Source: Haloarcula argentinensis DSM 12282
Lineage (GTDB): Archaea; Halobacteriota; Halobacteria; Halobacteriales; Haloarculaceae
DNA length: 64,000 bases
Assembly: GCA_000336895.1 (NCBI GenBank)
Contig: AOLX01000026.1
Location: 125,220 to 189,219, forward strand
Direction: 5' to 3'
Part shown: one piece after another, positions 8,326 to 16,578 of the stretch
Position numbering within the stretch: position 1 is the first letter of the stretch
Layout: each line of letters opens with the position of its first letter
Translations under genes and position numbers: made by a program
The notes under the pieces: generated by a model
What the model was told of the DNA's origin: nothing
Databases searched by the model: none
The model's input: only the letters and a program-made list of their open reading frames with translations

Positions 8326-8499
8326 TCAAACTTGTACTGGCTGGCCCCGCGTATACCACCAAGCGACGACCGCGATGAAACCGTTCAACACCATCGAAGC
8401 GGCGAGCAGCAACCGATTAGAGAAGAGGAACCAGCCGCCACTGAGCAACAGAAACACCGCTGCAAGCCCCCAGAACACGTCTTGGTGCGAAATCTCCAT
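8326..8499 (-). CDS. 57-residue two-helix membrane protein
   Basis: A short minus-strand gene: MEISHQDVFWGLAAVFLLLS then a second helix AASMVLNGFIAVVAWWY and the end GQPVQV. Both segments are long enough to span the membrane. Start ATG at 8499, stop TGA at 8326-8328. Third codon positions and the clean two-helix pattern support coding. Tiny proteins of this sort are common beside haloarchaeal membrane-protein genes; function unknown. It lies between DUF2103 (convergent) and the membrane gene 8545-9189 (same strand). Confidence 0.6.
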   Translation of the reverse strand: MEISHQDVFWGLAAVFLLLSGGWFLFSNRLLLAASMVLNGFIAVVAWWYTRGQPVQV

Positions 8500-8544
8500 A
8501 CAGGGACCTGTTGGCGGTGAATAAAGAGCCGATTGGTTCCAGCG

Positions 8545-9189
8545 TTAGGCAACTATAACACCAGCAACGAGCACCGCGGCCACCGCGACACCGACGACAC
8601 CAGTCCGGTGAACAGCCGGTAACGCTGTTCGAACGTCAAGGACCATCGGGAGCGCATGGAGCGCGGCGAGCGCCAGATAGCCGGCTGGGGTGACAAGCGG
8701 ATACGCTACCGCCCCGACGGTCAACAGACCGAGCCCGACGACGCCCGCACCCAGATAGCCGCGCCCGCGAGCGGGCTGGCCAGCCCCTTCGAGAACGCCA
8801 CCGGTCCAACAGTAGCCGACGGTTGTCGATGCCACCCACGCGTGCCAGAACGCCAGTTGCCCGGGCACGACACCGAGGAGGCCGCCGACGGTCAACGCCA
8901 TCGCAGTGGTGTTGACCGTCCCCCAGGCGAGCATCGCGTCGGAGAAGCGGACGGAGTCCGGCGCGTGCAGAACCGTCAGGCCGATGAAGCCGCCGATCAG
9001 GACGACCCACAGCGCCGTGGCGAGCAGCGCGCCGACAGCGCGGTCCGACCACGCAATCGCCTGCGTGCCACCCCAGCCGAACAGACCCGCCGCTGCGCCC
9101 GAAAGCAAGAACTCCGAGGCGGTAAGCCGCCCGCTCGTGGCCGGTGCGACCCGTTGGAGGTGACTACGGAGTTCGTCGAGCACTGCCAT
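8545..9189 (-). CDS. Conserved haloarchaeal membrane protein
   Basis: 214 residues from ATG 9189 (MAVLDELRSHLQRVAP). A short amphipathic start is followed by six to seven hydrophobic segments rich in Gly, Ala and Trp (FLLSGAAAGLFGWGG, ALLATALWVVLIGGFIGL, MALTVGGLLGVVPG, YLALAALHALPMVL, GVAVAAVLVAGVIVA). No catalytic motif. It is divergent from the rpl37ae gene; the roughly 100 bases between hold both promoters. Function unknown. Confidence 0.65.
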   Translation of the reverse strand: MAVLDELRSHLQRVAPATSGRLTASEFLLSGAAAGLFGWGGTQAIAWSDRAVGALLATALWVVLIGGFIGLTVLHAPDSVRFSDAMLAWGTVNTTAMALTVGGLLGVVPGQLAFWHAWVASTTVGYCWTGGVLEGAGQPARGRGYLGAGVVGLGLLTVGAVAYPLVTPAGYLALAALHALPMVLDVRTALPAVHRTGVVGVAVAAVLVAGVIVA

Positions 9190-9294
9190 CGCTTGCTGGT
9201 TTGCCCGCCTCCCTCTTGAGTTGTGTCGCCGTGGGGTCATCGGGAACCGAATCTCGAAGGCCTTATGTGGCCGCTCGGCGGACAACAGACCACT

Positions 9295-9573
9295 ATGGCT
9301 AGCAAGAGCGGAAAGACCGGCAGCTCGGGCCGTTTCGGCGCTCGCTACGGTCGCGTGTCCCGACGCCGCGTTGCGGAGATTGAATCGGAGATGAACGAGG
9401 ACCACGCCTGTCCGAACTGCGGCGAAGACCGCGTCGACCGCCAGGGCACGGGCATCTGGCAGTGCAGCTACTGTGACTACAAGTTCACCGGCGGCAGCTA
9501 CAAGCCGGAGACGCCTGGCGGCAAGACTGTTCGACGCTCCATTCGGGCCGCACTGTCCGAAGACGAGGAGTAA
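9295..9573 (+). CDS. rpl37ae: Large ribosomal subunit protein eL43 (L37Ae)
   Basis: 92 residues of the archaeal/eukaryotic L37Ae protein of the large ribosomal subunit. The basic start [20 protein letters not shown] precedes a C2C2 zinc ribbon (CPNC...CSYC, about residues 39-60). The tail [22 protein letters not shown] is typical. First gene of a run with rpoP and pcc1, so translation, transcription and tRNA modification genes are co-located. Confidence 0.97.
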
Positions 9574-9599
9574 AGGACCTCCATCCCTATCTCTCAGCT

Positions 9600-9734
9600 A
9601 TGAGCTACAAGTGTTCACGCTGTAAGCGCGACGTGACGCTGGACGAGTACGGCGGCGTTCGCTGCCCGTACTGCGGACACCGCGTCCTGCTGAAGGAGCG
9701 GTCGCCCGACGTCAAAGAGATCAACGTCAACTAA
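9600..9734 (+). CDS. rpoP: DNA-directed RNA polymerase subunit P (Rpo12)
   Basis: 44 residues ([20 protein letters not shown]...), a single zinc ribbon CSRC...CPYC ending in [15 protein letters not shown]. This is the archaeal counterpart of Rpb12, a small zinc-binding subunit on the polymerase assembly platform. The gene follows rpl37ae by 26 bases, on the same strand. It is short, but motif and position are unmistakable. Confidence 0.96.
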
Positions 9735-9832
9735 GGCAGTCGGGACGCGGCCGACAGTCGACGGCCGACTGCGCCACGTTGCACGCGGCTTTTCTGGGGC
9801 AGTCCGGCAACCGATGCGATACCCCAAACAGC

Positions 9833-10084
9833 ATGACTGCACCACATCAGACCTCCCTCACCGCCGAATACGATAGCGCTGACCGGGCTTGCGCCATCGA
9901 GCGAAGCATCCGTCCCGAAATCGACGATATCGAGGGCGACCGGACGACGGCGCGGCTCAGCCGGAATGGACGGCAGGTCGAACTCGCTGTTGAGGCGGCC
10001 GACCTCGTCGCACTACGGGCCGGCATCAACACATGGCTGACGCTGCGTGGTGTTGCCGAGGACGCTCTCGCAGGACATTCGTGA
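9833..10084 (+). CDS. pcc1: KEOPS complex subunit Pcc1
   Basis: 83 residues. Pcc1 is the dimerisation subunit of the KEOPS complex (Kae1, Bud32, Cgi121, Pcc1) that makes N6-threonylcarbamoyladenosine at tRNA position 37. Typical features are the start LTAEYDSADRACAIERSIRPEI, the central ARLSRNGRQVELAVEA hairpin and the final helix LVALRAGINTWLTLRGVAEDAL. It is placed after rpl37ae-rpoP, a common archaeal order, although pfdB, often the next gene, is instead at 4280-4669 on the other strand. Confidence 0.88.
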   Translation: MTAPHQTSLTAEYDSADRACAIERSIRPEIDDIEGDRTTARLSRNGRQVELAVEAADLVALRAGINTWLTLRGVAEDALAGHS

Positions 10085-10108
10085 AGACAGCGGCGCGGCA
10101 GTCAAGCG

Positions 10109-10711
10109 TTACTTCCGGTAGCGGTCCGGGACGTGGCCTGCAATCGATTCGGGAACGTTGCCGAACACGACCGGGGCAAGGGCTGCCAGTCGACGACGCA
10201 GGAGCCCGTAGGTCACGCCGGTGAGGAGGGCCGCGGCGACGGCCCACCGGAACGGCCCGTCCAGAACGAGGAACAGCGGCGCACCGACGAGTACCATCAG
10301 CCCCACGTCCGCGGGCGAACCGTCGTACAGTATCCATCGCTTCGGCGACCGCCATCGGCCGCGGACGTGGTCGTACACGGCGCGCTCGGACGTGGCCTCC
10401 CACGGACGGAGTTCGAGACCGCCGCCGTACCGGTCCATCCGGCAGTGGAGGGCAGCGCCCATCAGAACGAAGGTGAGCGCAACGAGCAGTGGTGTCTGGA
10501 GGATGGCGGCGAACCCAGCAGCCGGGACAACCGCGAGCGTGTACCCGCTGGGGTAATGCAGCGTGCGCCGGTGGCCCGAGTACAGGTCGAGGTCGGGCAG
10601 GACGCCACCGACGAGGCCGCCCGCGAGCGCGACCGCGGCGTGGTCTGGCGCAAGGACGAGCAGCGGTGTCGCAATGGCGAGCCCCGCTATCGCGTGCGTC
10701 GGCAGCATCAT
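10109..10711 (-). CDS. Membrane-bound metal-dependent hydrolase (DUF457/YdjM-like)
   Basis: 200 residues. The early His (LPTHAIAGLAIATP) and the acidic pair GGVLPDLDLYSGHRRTLHYP with its following histidines are the metal-binding pattern of this integral membrane hydrolase family. Four to five hydrophobic segments follow. Substrate unknown. Two adjacent ATGs (10711, 10708) are possible starts. A second protein of the same family lies in the provirus at 57176-57661. Confidence 0.75.
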   Translation of the reverse strand: MMLPTHAIAGLAIATPLLVLAPDHAAVALAGGLVGGVLPDLDLYSGHRRTLHYPSGYTLAVVPAAGFAAILQTPLLVALTFVLMGAALHCRMDRYGGGLELRPWEATSERAVYDHVRGRWRSPKRWILYDGSPADVGLMVLVGAPLFLVLDGPFRWAVAAALLTGVTYGLLRRRLAALAPVVFGNVPESIAGHVPDRYRK

Positions 10712-10786
10712 ATACCTGTGTAAGGGCCTGTTAGTGGTATAAACACGTCGCTGGGTTTATTCGCCGTCGTGTCCCAGTTGAACGCA

Positions 10787-11428
10787 ATGACGGATGGGTC
10801 CGAGCGTCCCGAGGGCAGCCTCGGGAACATCGACCTCGACGACACGTTCGAGAAGCTCTTCCGCGATGGGCGAACAAACGCACTCATCGCGTGGCTGTTC
10901 GTCGCGATTCTCACGGCTGTGTTCGTCGAAAGCGTCCTCGATATCGACTATCAGTGGATACTGCTCGTCGGTGTCGTGGGCGCTGTCGTGCTTGTCCCCC
11001 CAGTCGCCTACCGCGAGTGGCGCGTCATGCTGCCCTGGGAACTGCTCTTTCTCGCCTGCCTGCCGATCTTGGTCCGCGGCCTCGTCGGCGGGACGGTCGG
11101 GACCTTTGCCACGTATCTCTCGTTGGCAGCACTGTCGCTGCTCGTTATCGTGGAACTGCATATGTTCACTGAACTGGAAGTCACACACTGGTTTGCCGTC
11201 TGTCTCGTCGTCCTGACGACGCTCGCCGCCGTGGCGGCCTGGACAGTGTTCCGGTGGAACGCCGACCGGTTTCTCGGAACGTCGTATCTCACGACCAACG
11301 AGGCGCTGATGACCGAGTGGCTGTACGTCACCCTCGCTGGACTCGTCGCAGGTGTGTTGTTCGATGGCTACTTCAGACGACGGGACCGCCGCCTCTGGCG
11401 CGTCATCAGACGTATGGTGCGACGATGA
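10787..11428 (+). CDS. Multi-pass membrane protein, coupled to next gene
   Basis: 213 residues from ATG 10787 (MTDGSERPEGSLGNIDLDDT), with an acidic cytosolic start and then about six hydrophobic segments (LIAWLFVAILTAVFVESVL, ILLVGVVGAVVLVPP, LLFLACLPILV, YLSLAALSLLVIVEL, FAVCLVVLTTLAAVAAWTVF, YVTLAGLVAGVLF) and a very basic tail (RRRDRRLWRVIRRMVRR). The stop overlaps the next start (ATGA), so the two proteins are probably made together. Function unknown. Confidence 0.7.
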   Translation: MTDGSERPEGSLGNIDLDDTFEKLFRDGRTNALIAWLFVAILTAVFVESVLDIDYQWILLVGVVGAVVLVPPVAYREWRVMLPWELLFLACLPILVRGLVGGTVGTFATYLSLAALSLLVIVELHMFTELEVTHWFAVCLVVLTTLAAVAAWTVFRWNADRFLGTSYLTTNEALMTEWLYVTLAGLVAGVLFDGYFRRRDRRLWRVIRRMVRR

Positions 11429-12051
11429 GGCTGCCCCGGCCGTCGATGCGGAACCAGCGGCGGGTCACCCGCGCGATGCAACTCGTCTTGCTCGGGCTGG
11501 TCGGCTACGGCATTGTCACCGGCCGGCCGAAGCCGATTACGAACGGCAGTGTCGGCCTGCTCGTGACGTTCCTCCCCGCAGTGATGCGGCGAAACTACAA
11601 TCTCGCGCTGGACCCGTGGCTCGCCCTCTGGATCACGACCGCGGTGTTTCTGCACACGCTCGGGTCGGCCGGGCTCTACGGACAGATCGGCTGGTGGGAC
11701 CACCTCACCCACGCGATGTCAGCCTCGCTCATCGCCGCGTTCGGGTACACGACGGCCCGGACTATCGACCTCCACAGCGATTCGATTCACATTCCCAACC
11801 GCGTCTTCTTCGTGTACATCTTCGTCGTCGTGCTCTCCTTCGGGGTGATCTGGGAACTGTTCGAGTTCGCACTCGATATCGTCGCCGCCGAAACGGGTCT
11901 CACAATGCCGCTGGCGCAACACGGTCTCGACGACACAGTTCGGGACACGATGTTCAATTCACTCGGGGCGCTGCTGGTCGCGGCGTTCGGACAGGCCCAT
12001 CTCACCGACGTCGCCGAAACTCTCCGGGAGCGGCTGCTCGTTGTCGACTGA
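11425..12051 (+). CDS. Membrane protein (DUF2238/YjdF-like)
   Basis: 208 residues; the start ATG overlaps the upstream stop. Polytopic, with the features RNYNLALDPWLALWIT, YGQIGWWDHLTHAMSASLIA and GVIWELFEFALDI, followed by DDTVRDTMFNSLGALLVAAF. The buried WDHxxH, WExxEF and DTxxD motifs resemble the DUF2238/YjdF type of membrane protein with possible metal-binding side chains. No assigned function. Forms an operon with 10787-11428. Confidence 0.7.
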   Translation: MRLPRPSMRNQRRVTRAMQLVLLGLVGYGIVTGRPKPITNGSVGLLVTFLPAVMRRNYNLALDPWLALWITTAVFLHTLGSAGLYGQIGWWDHLTHAMSASLIAAFGYTTARTIDLHSDSIHIPNRVFFVYIFVVVLSFGVIWELFEFALDIVAAETGLTMPLAQHGLDDTVRDTMFNSLGALLVAAFGQAHLTDVAETLRERLLVVD

Positions 12052-12289
12052 TCTCAGGTGTTCCGCTGGGTTCGATGGCCGGGATACCAGCTAGCGAGGA
12101 TATGTGGCCGAGCACAGTACACAATCAGCCCGAGCGTTTTGTGTCCGATAGGCCACGACAGGAGCCGTGGCACTCCCGACTGTCTGGCCACTGTGACTGC
12201 CGAACGTGTGATCTGACCGTCCGGACATAACTGTCGCCGCCGAACAGTTATTACGTCTCAGCAAAGTGATTGAACAGCATACCAGGGTG
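12052..12289. other. Intergenic stretch before the Bat-like regulator
   Basis: About 238 bases with no gene I can support. A TATA-like AGTTATTACG sits at about 12246-12255. Its expected transcription start (about 12275-12280) lies between the in-frame GTG at 12266 and the ATG at 12290, which favours the ATG for the next gene. A weak GCCAC/GTGGC hairpin is present near 12152-12172. Confidence 0.4.
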
Positions 12290-15049
12290 ATGATTGGAAA
12301 CGACCTCGACAACATCGCGTTTGCGGGAGCGAGACAGACCGACGCTGCCAGCCGAGAGATCGAAGTCGTGTATCTCGATTCCGACCCGACGGCACGAGAG
12401 CAAATACACGAGGGGCTGGCGGACCACGACGCTGAGATAGCGGTGACGAGCGTGGCAACAACAGATGCCGCCTTGGAGGCCGCCGCGTCGACGGATGTCT
12501 CCTGTCTCGTCCTCGACCCGACCGGGCTGGGCGATATCCCGGCTGCACTGGTGTCGAACGACCGCTACCCGGTCGTCCTCTACACCGACGCCACTCCGCC
12601 AAACAGCGTTGCGACTGTCTTCGACGACGCAGAGACAATCGTCACAAAACAGGGGGACGGACAGCTGCGGCTGCTGGCGGAGAAGGTCGTCGGCGTCGCA
12701 TCAGCGTCAGTCGATCGGACCGAGTCCGCCCTCCGAGATGCAGTGTCCGGAATCGAATCGCGTGCAGAAGCGAACGAAATCGCCATCCTACTGTCGGATG
12801 ACGGGTCGGTACAGTGGTCGAGCGAAGCGGTGTCGGCGTTCGTCTCCGGTCTCGACGACACTGTCGAGGTCGAGGATTTTTACGACACCATGGCTGGGGC
12901 ACTTCCTGATACGCCCAGCGGCCGTCGGCAGCGACAGCGACTACGGGACTCTCCGACCGAATCGGTTGCTATCCGGGTTCCGGGAAACGACCGCGATCAG
13001 TGTCTTCTTCGACGTGGGTACGAGCTACCGGACGTAGCTGGTGGGCTCACGCTCGTCCTGCTGCGAGACATCACCGAAACTGCTCGGCGTGGCGCTCGCA
13101 TGGCGCTGCTTGATCTTCTCGTCGAGCGAGCACAGGACGGGCTCTACACGCTTGATGAACGCGGCGTCATTGGTTTCTGTAACGATTCGTTTGCGGCGAC
13201 CCTCGGGTACGAGGCAGATGACCTGTGCGGCAAACACATCTCAGCAGTCCTTGCACCCGGTGAACTTCCGAAGGGACAGGCGGCTGTCGAAGAGCTACTC
13301 GAAGCACCTGAACAGGGGAGCACGACCGTCGACCTGACGTTTCGCCGGAAAGACGGTGCCGAACGGGAGTTCTCATTCAACCACACACTGACTCGCGACG
13401 ACGCCGGCAACTACAACGGGGTCATCGGCGTCGCACGGGATGTTACGGAGCGAAATCGTCGTGAGCGAGAGTACCAGGAGATGATGGAGCGATTTAACTT
13501 TGCACTTGAGGGCGCGGAACTCGGCGTCTGGGACTGGAATCCCAAAACCAACGATGTCACCTTCGACGAGCGCTGGACTGGAATGCTCGGTTACACTACG
13601 GCCGAACTGGAGCCACACTACGAGACGTGGGCTGACCTCGTCCATCCAGACGACCTCGACCGAGCGGAACAGGCGCTCGAGGAACTGAAAGACGGAGAGA
13701 CCGACCTGTATCAGTGCGAGTTCCGAATGCGGACGAAAGACGGGGACTGGCGATGGATCCGGGACATCGGCAAAGTGTTCGAATGGAACGACGGCGAGGC
13801 GATCAGGGCAGTCGGAATCCACCAGGATATCACTGAAGAGCGGAAACGCCAGAACGCAATCGAACGACAGCGTGACGAGCTGGTAACGCTTGACCGGGTT
13901 AACGTTCTGGTTCAGGATCTCGTCCGTGCGCTGGGAGCGACGACAACGCAGGACGAACTCGCCGTGACAGTATGCGACCGGATCGTCGAGTCTGAGCTGT
14001 GGGATCTGGCCTGGATCGGTGAGCGATCCGGGGTCAACGACAACCTCACTCCAACGGCGGTCGCCGGCGGCGATGAAGGGTGTTTTGATAGCATTACCAG
14101 TGACAATCAGACCGACTCCAGTCCGGGTGAAACGGCGCTTCGGACGGGAACAATTCAGACAACGACAATTAAATGCGGGTCCGAAGTCACGTCAGGGGAA
14201 GGGACTGGGAATGACCGCGGAACCCGCTCTATTGCGGCGATTCCAATCGTTCACAGCGACATAGTCCACGGAGTCCTGTGTGTGTGTACCGACCAGCCAG
14301 ATGCGTTCACCACACGTGTCGAGGAGAGTTTCGCCGTCCTCGGAGAGATGCTCGGCTTCGCGTTCACGGCTGTCCAGAACCGGCGGCTGCTTTCCCACGA
14401 CAAGATTCTCGAACTGACTTTCGAATCGCAAAACGCTGATACGCCCCTCGTCTCGGCGGCGAACGCATGCGGTTGCCGAATCGAGGCCGTCGGATCCGTC
14501 GATATCGGCCCGGCCCATCTGCTGTATCTCGCTGTCGATGGAGGACCAATTGATGCAGTCTCGGAACAACTTCGCTCTCACGAGGACGTTCTCGACTCGC
14601 GGGTCGTTTGTACAGATGACGACGGTGGTGTCCTTGAACTGCAGGTGACGGAAACCATCCAGTCTCTCCTGCTGGATGTCGGCGCTCGCCGCCAAACGCT
14701 GGTCGCAGAGGAAGGGGCACTTTCGGTAACGGTTGAGGCACCACTCGACGCTGATTCCCGAACAATACAGGAGGCACTCGCTGTCTGTACGTCTGACTTT
14801 ACACTGACGGCGAAACAGGAGCGTGAACAGGCAAACGACGTACTCGACGCCGAATCGGACCCGCGTGATCACCTGACTGATCGCCAGCAAGAAGTCCTTC
14901 GCACGGCGTTTCTAGCCGGGTACTACGCGTGGCCACGAGATACGAACGCAGAGCAACTCGCGGCTACGCTTGATATCGCCTCGTCGACACTCCTCCAGCA
15001 TCTCCGGCGGGCAGAACGGAACCTCATTGCTGCTATTTTTGATATCTAG
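12290..15049 (+). CDS. Bat-like PAS/GAF regulator with HTH_10
   Basis: 919 residues. Order: receiver-like domain (about 15-130, with VVYLDSDP and CLVLDPTGL as possible acidic pocket), PAS (about 275-390, ending GVARDVTERN), PAS_3-type (about 400-515, GVWDWNPKTNDVTFDERWTG ... GIHQDITEERKR), GAF (about 530-690), BAT-associated domain (about 700-840) and a C-terminal HTH_10 (LTDRQQEVLRTAFLAGYYAW ... TLLQHLRRAERN). Proteins of this family include Bat, the oxygen- and light-responsive activator of bacteriorhodopsin genes. It lies 1.5 kb upstream of the halorhodopsin gene, whose promoter has a Bat-UAS-like element, so regulation of that gene is a reasonable inference. An alternative GTG start at 12266 exists. 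Confidence 0.85.
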   Translation: MIGNDLDNIAFAGARQTDAASREIEVVYLDSDPTAREQIHEGLADHDAEIAVTSVATTDAALEAAASTDVSCLVLDPTGLGDIPAALVSNDRYPVVLYTDATPPNSVATVFDDAETIVTKQGDGQLRLLAEKVVGVASASVDRTESALRDAVSGIESRAEANEIAILLSDDGSVQWSSEAVSAFVSGLDDTVEVEDFYDTMAGALPDTPSGRRQRQRLRDSPTESVAIRVPGNDRDQCLLRRGYELPDVAGGLTLVLLRDITETARRGARMALLDLLVERAQDGLYTLDERGVIGFCNDSFAATLGYEADDLCGKHISAVLAPGELPKGQAAVEELLEAPEQGSTTVDLTFRRKDGAEREFSFNHTLTRDDAGNYNGVIGVARDVTERNRREREYQEMMERFNFALEGAELGVWDWNPKTNDVTFDERWTGMLGYTTAELEPHYETWADLVHPDDLDRAEQALEELKDGETDLYQCEFRMRTKDGDWRWIRDIGKVFEWNDGEAIRAVGIHQDITEERKRQNAIERQRDELVTLDRVNVLVQDLVRALGATTTQDELAVTVCDRIVESELWDLAWIGERSGVNDNLTPTAVAGGDEGCFDSITSDNQTDSSPGETALRTGTIQTTTIKCGSEVTSGEGTGNDRGTRSIAAIPIVHSDIVHGVLCVCTDQPDAFTTRVEESFAVLGEMLGFAFTAVQNRRLLSHDKILELTFESQNADTPLVSAANACGCRIEAVGSVDIGPAHLLYLAVDGGPIDAVSEQLRSHEDVLDSRVVCTDDDGGVLELQVTETIQSLLLDVGARRQTLVAEEGALSVTVEAPLDADSRTIQEALAVCTSDFTLTAKQEREQANDVLDAESDPRDHLTDRQQEVLRTAFLAGYYAWPRDTNAEQLAATLDIASSTLLQHLRRAERNLIAAIFDI

Positions 15050-15160
15050 TCGTGTAGTATAGTTGTATTGTTGGGTGATTCATACCTGTGTCTCGGACAC
15101 TACCTAGTAATCTAGGCGTGTGATTGATGATTACTGCGGCAGTTAATTTATTGCGCACAA

Positions 15161-15568
15161 ATGAGTAACCAAAGGAATGCTGGGCCACAAAGTGACCAGT
15201 GGTGTGGGATGAGGCCGTCAGACAGGACACTGTCTACGGCAGATGTAGATAACGTGTTCGAGGTTTTGGCTGACTGGCGGCGCCGTGCCGTCTGTCACTA
15301 CTTTACGAGCGCTGACCAGACGGCCGCTGACGTTGGGGCGCTCGCATCGGCAATCTCGGAGCTGGGGGGCACGAGCACGGTCGATGCAGCAGATACGTCA
15401 CCCTCGACTATCCAAACACAACTGGAAGAGGAGCACCTGCCAGTGCTCCATCGGATCGGACTCATCGACTACGACGAGCGAAGCGGCGCAGTGAAGTACT
15501 GGGGATCGCCTACTGTTGAAAAGTGGGCCGATCACGCGGCGGCTGTCACGCAGCAGACCGATTTCTGA
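15161..15568 (+). CDS. DUF7344-like winged-helix protein
   Basis: 135 residues. The block LSTADVDNVFEVLADWRRRAVCHYFTS followed by a helix-rich segment and LEEEHLPVLHRIGLIDYDERSGAVKYWG is the arrangement of small haloarchaeal winged-helix proteins. The last part is the wing strand preceded by the recognition region. Likely a transcription factor; target unknown. It sits between the Bat-like gene and the aldo/keto reductase, all on the plus strand. A similar short protein is at 30780-31115. Confidence 0.7.
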   Translation: MSNQRNAGPQSDQWCGMRPSDRTLSTADVDNVFEVLADWRRRAVCHYFTSADQTAADVGALASAISELGGTSTVDAADTSPSTIQTQLEEEHLPVLHRIGLIDYDERSGAVKYWGSPTVEKWADHAAAVTQQTDF

Positions 15569-15616
15569 CCGATCGGCGGGCCGCATCTGGGGGGATGTGG
15601 GCCGACGAAGCCGCTA

Positions 15617-15627
15617 CTCCTTTTTAA
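15617..15627 (+). promoter_or_regulatory. TATA box for the aldo/keto reductase gene
   Basis: CTTTTTAAGC centred about 27 bases before the ATG at 15649, consistent with a leaderless transcript. Confidence 0.55.
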
Positions 15628-15648
15628 GCGCGGTCCGAACGCTGGAGC

Positions 15649-16410
15649 ATGGACCTCCCGCCAGTCGGGCTCGGCACGATGGGTATCGAAGACGAGGCTG
15701 TCGTTCGGACAGCGATCGACTGTGGGTACCGCCATCTCGACACCGCGCAGATCTATGACAACGAGCGCACTGTCGGTGCGGGTATCGCCTCCGCCGAAAC
15801 CGACCGGGTCGACCTAACCGTCGCGACGAAGCTCTGGATCGATGCACTCGGGGCGACCGCCGTCCGTCCAGCGACGGAAGCGAGCCTCGACCGACTCGGC
15901 CTCGACGCCATCGATCTGCTGTACATCCACCGCCCACGTGGGGACTACGACCCAGAAACGACGCTACCCGCCGTCGAGGCCCTGCGCGAGAGAGGACTGA
16001 CTGAGCACGTCGGGCTCTCGAACTTCGACCCGGACCAGTTGGCTGTCGCGCGCGACCACCTCGATGGGATTGCTGCACATCAGGTCGAGTTCCATCCACT
16101 GTTCTGGCGCGAACCGCTGCTCGCTGACGCCCAGAAACACGGCTACCCGCTGGTCGCGTACGCACCGCTGGCCGGCGGTCGCGTCTTCGAGAACCCGACC
16201 ATCGTCGACATCGCTGACCAGCACAACACGTCGCCGGCCGCTGTCAGCATCGCCTGGGTGACCAGCTACGAAAACGTCGTCACGATTCCAAAAGCCTCCT
16301 CCCGATCCCATCTCGAAGCCAACCTCGCTGCTGCCGACCTAGAGCTGACCGACGCCGAAATTGCGCGCATCGAGGCCATCGAGCGTGAAGAAGAGCTGTT
16401 CCCGGAGTGA
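15649..16410 (+). CDS. Aldo/keto reductase
   Basis: 253 residues forming a compact AKR (beta/alpha)8 barrel that uses NADPH to reduce carbonyls. The catalytic tetrad is visible: Asp and Tyr in YRHLDTAQIYDNE, Lys in VATKLW and His in LLYIHRPRGDY. The NADP-binding block IPKASSRSHLEANLAA is near the end. It is at the short end for the family because outer loops are trimmed. Substrate unknown. The start is fixed by a TATA box 27 bases upstream. Confidence 0.88.
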   Translation: MDLPPVGLGTMGIEDEAVVRTAIDCGYRHLDTAQIYDNERTVGAGIASAETDRVDLTVATKLWIDALGATAVRPATEASLDRLGLDAIDLLYIHRPRGDYDPETTLPAVEALRERGLTEHVGLSNFDPDQLAVARDHLDGIAAHQVEFHPLFWREPLLADAQKHGYPLVAYAPLAGGRVFENPTIVDIADQHNTSPAAVSIAWVTSYENVVTIPKASSRSHLEANLAAADLELTDAEIARIEAIEREEELFPE

Positions 16411-16525
16411 GTCGCCCGGTCGCTAGCGAGCCGGCAGGCGTGGTCTGAGGCTGTTTAGCACGGTGATTCCACCCTCGTGTCCGGGACTGGCCCGGCCCTT
16501 CCGAAACCCGAATCCAACATCGGAT

Positions 16526-16555
16526 ACCGATACCGTTTGGCTACGCGTCTTTAAG
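16526..16555 (+). promoter_or_regulatory. Halorhodopsin promoter with Bat-UAS-like element
   Basis: ACCGATACCGTTTGG (16526-16540) keeps the outer ACC...GTTnGG positions of the UAS reported for Bat-controlled bop-type promoters in Halobacterium. Ten bases later is a TATA-like TTTAAG (16550-16555), about 27 bases before the ATG at 16579, so the mRNA is probably leaderless. The UAS consensus is from memory, and the match covers the ends better than the middle. Confidence 0.5.
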
Positions 16556-16578
16556 TGCTCTCTTCGTAGTTAGCATAC

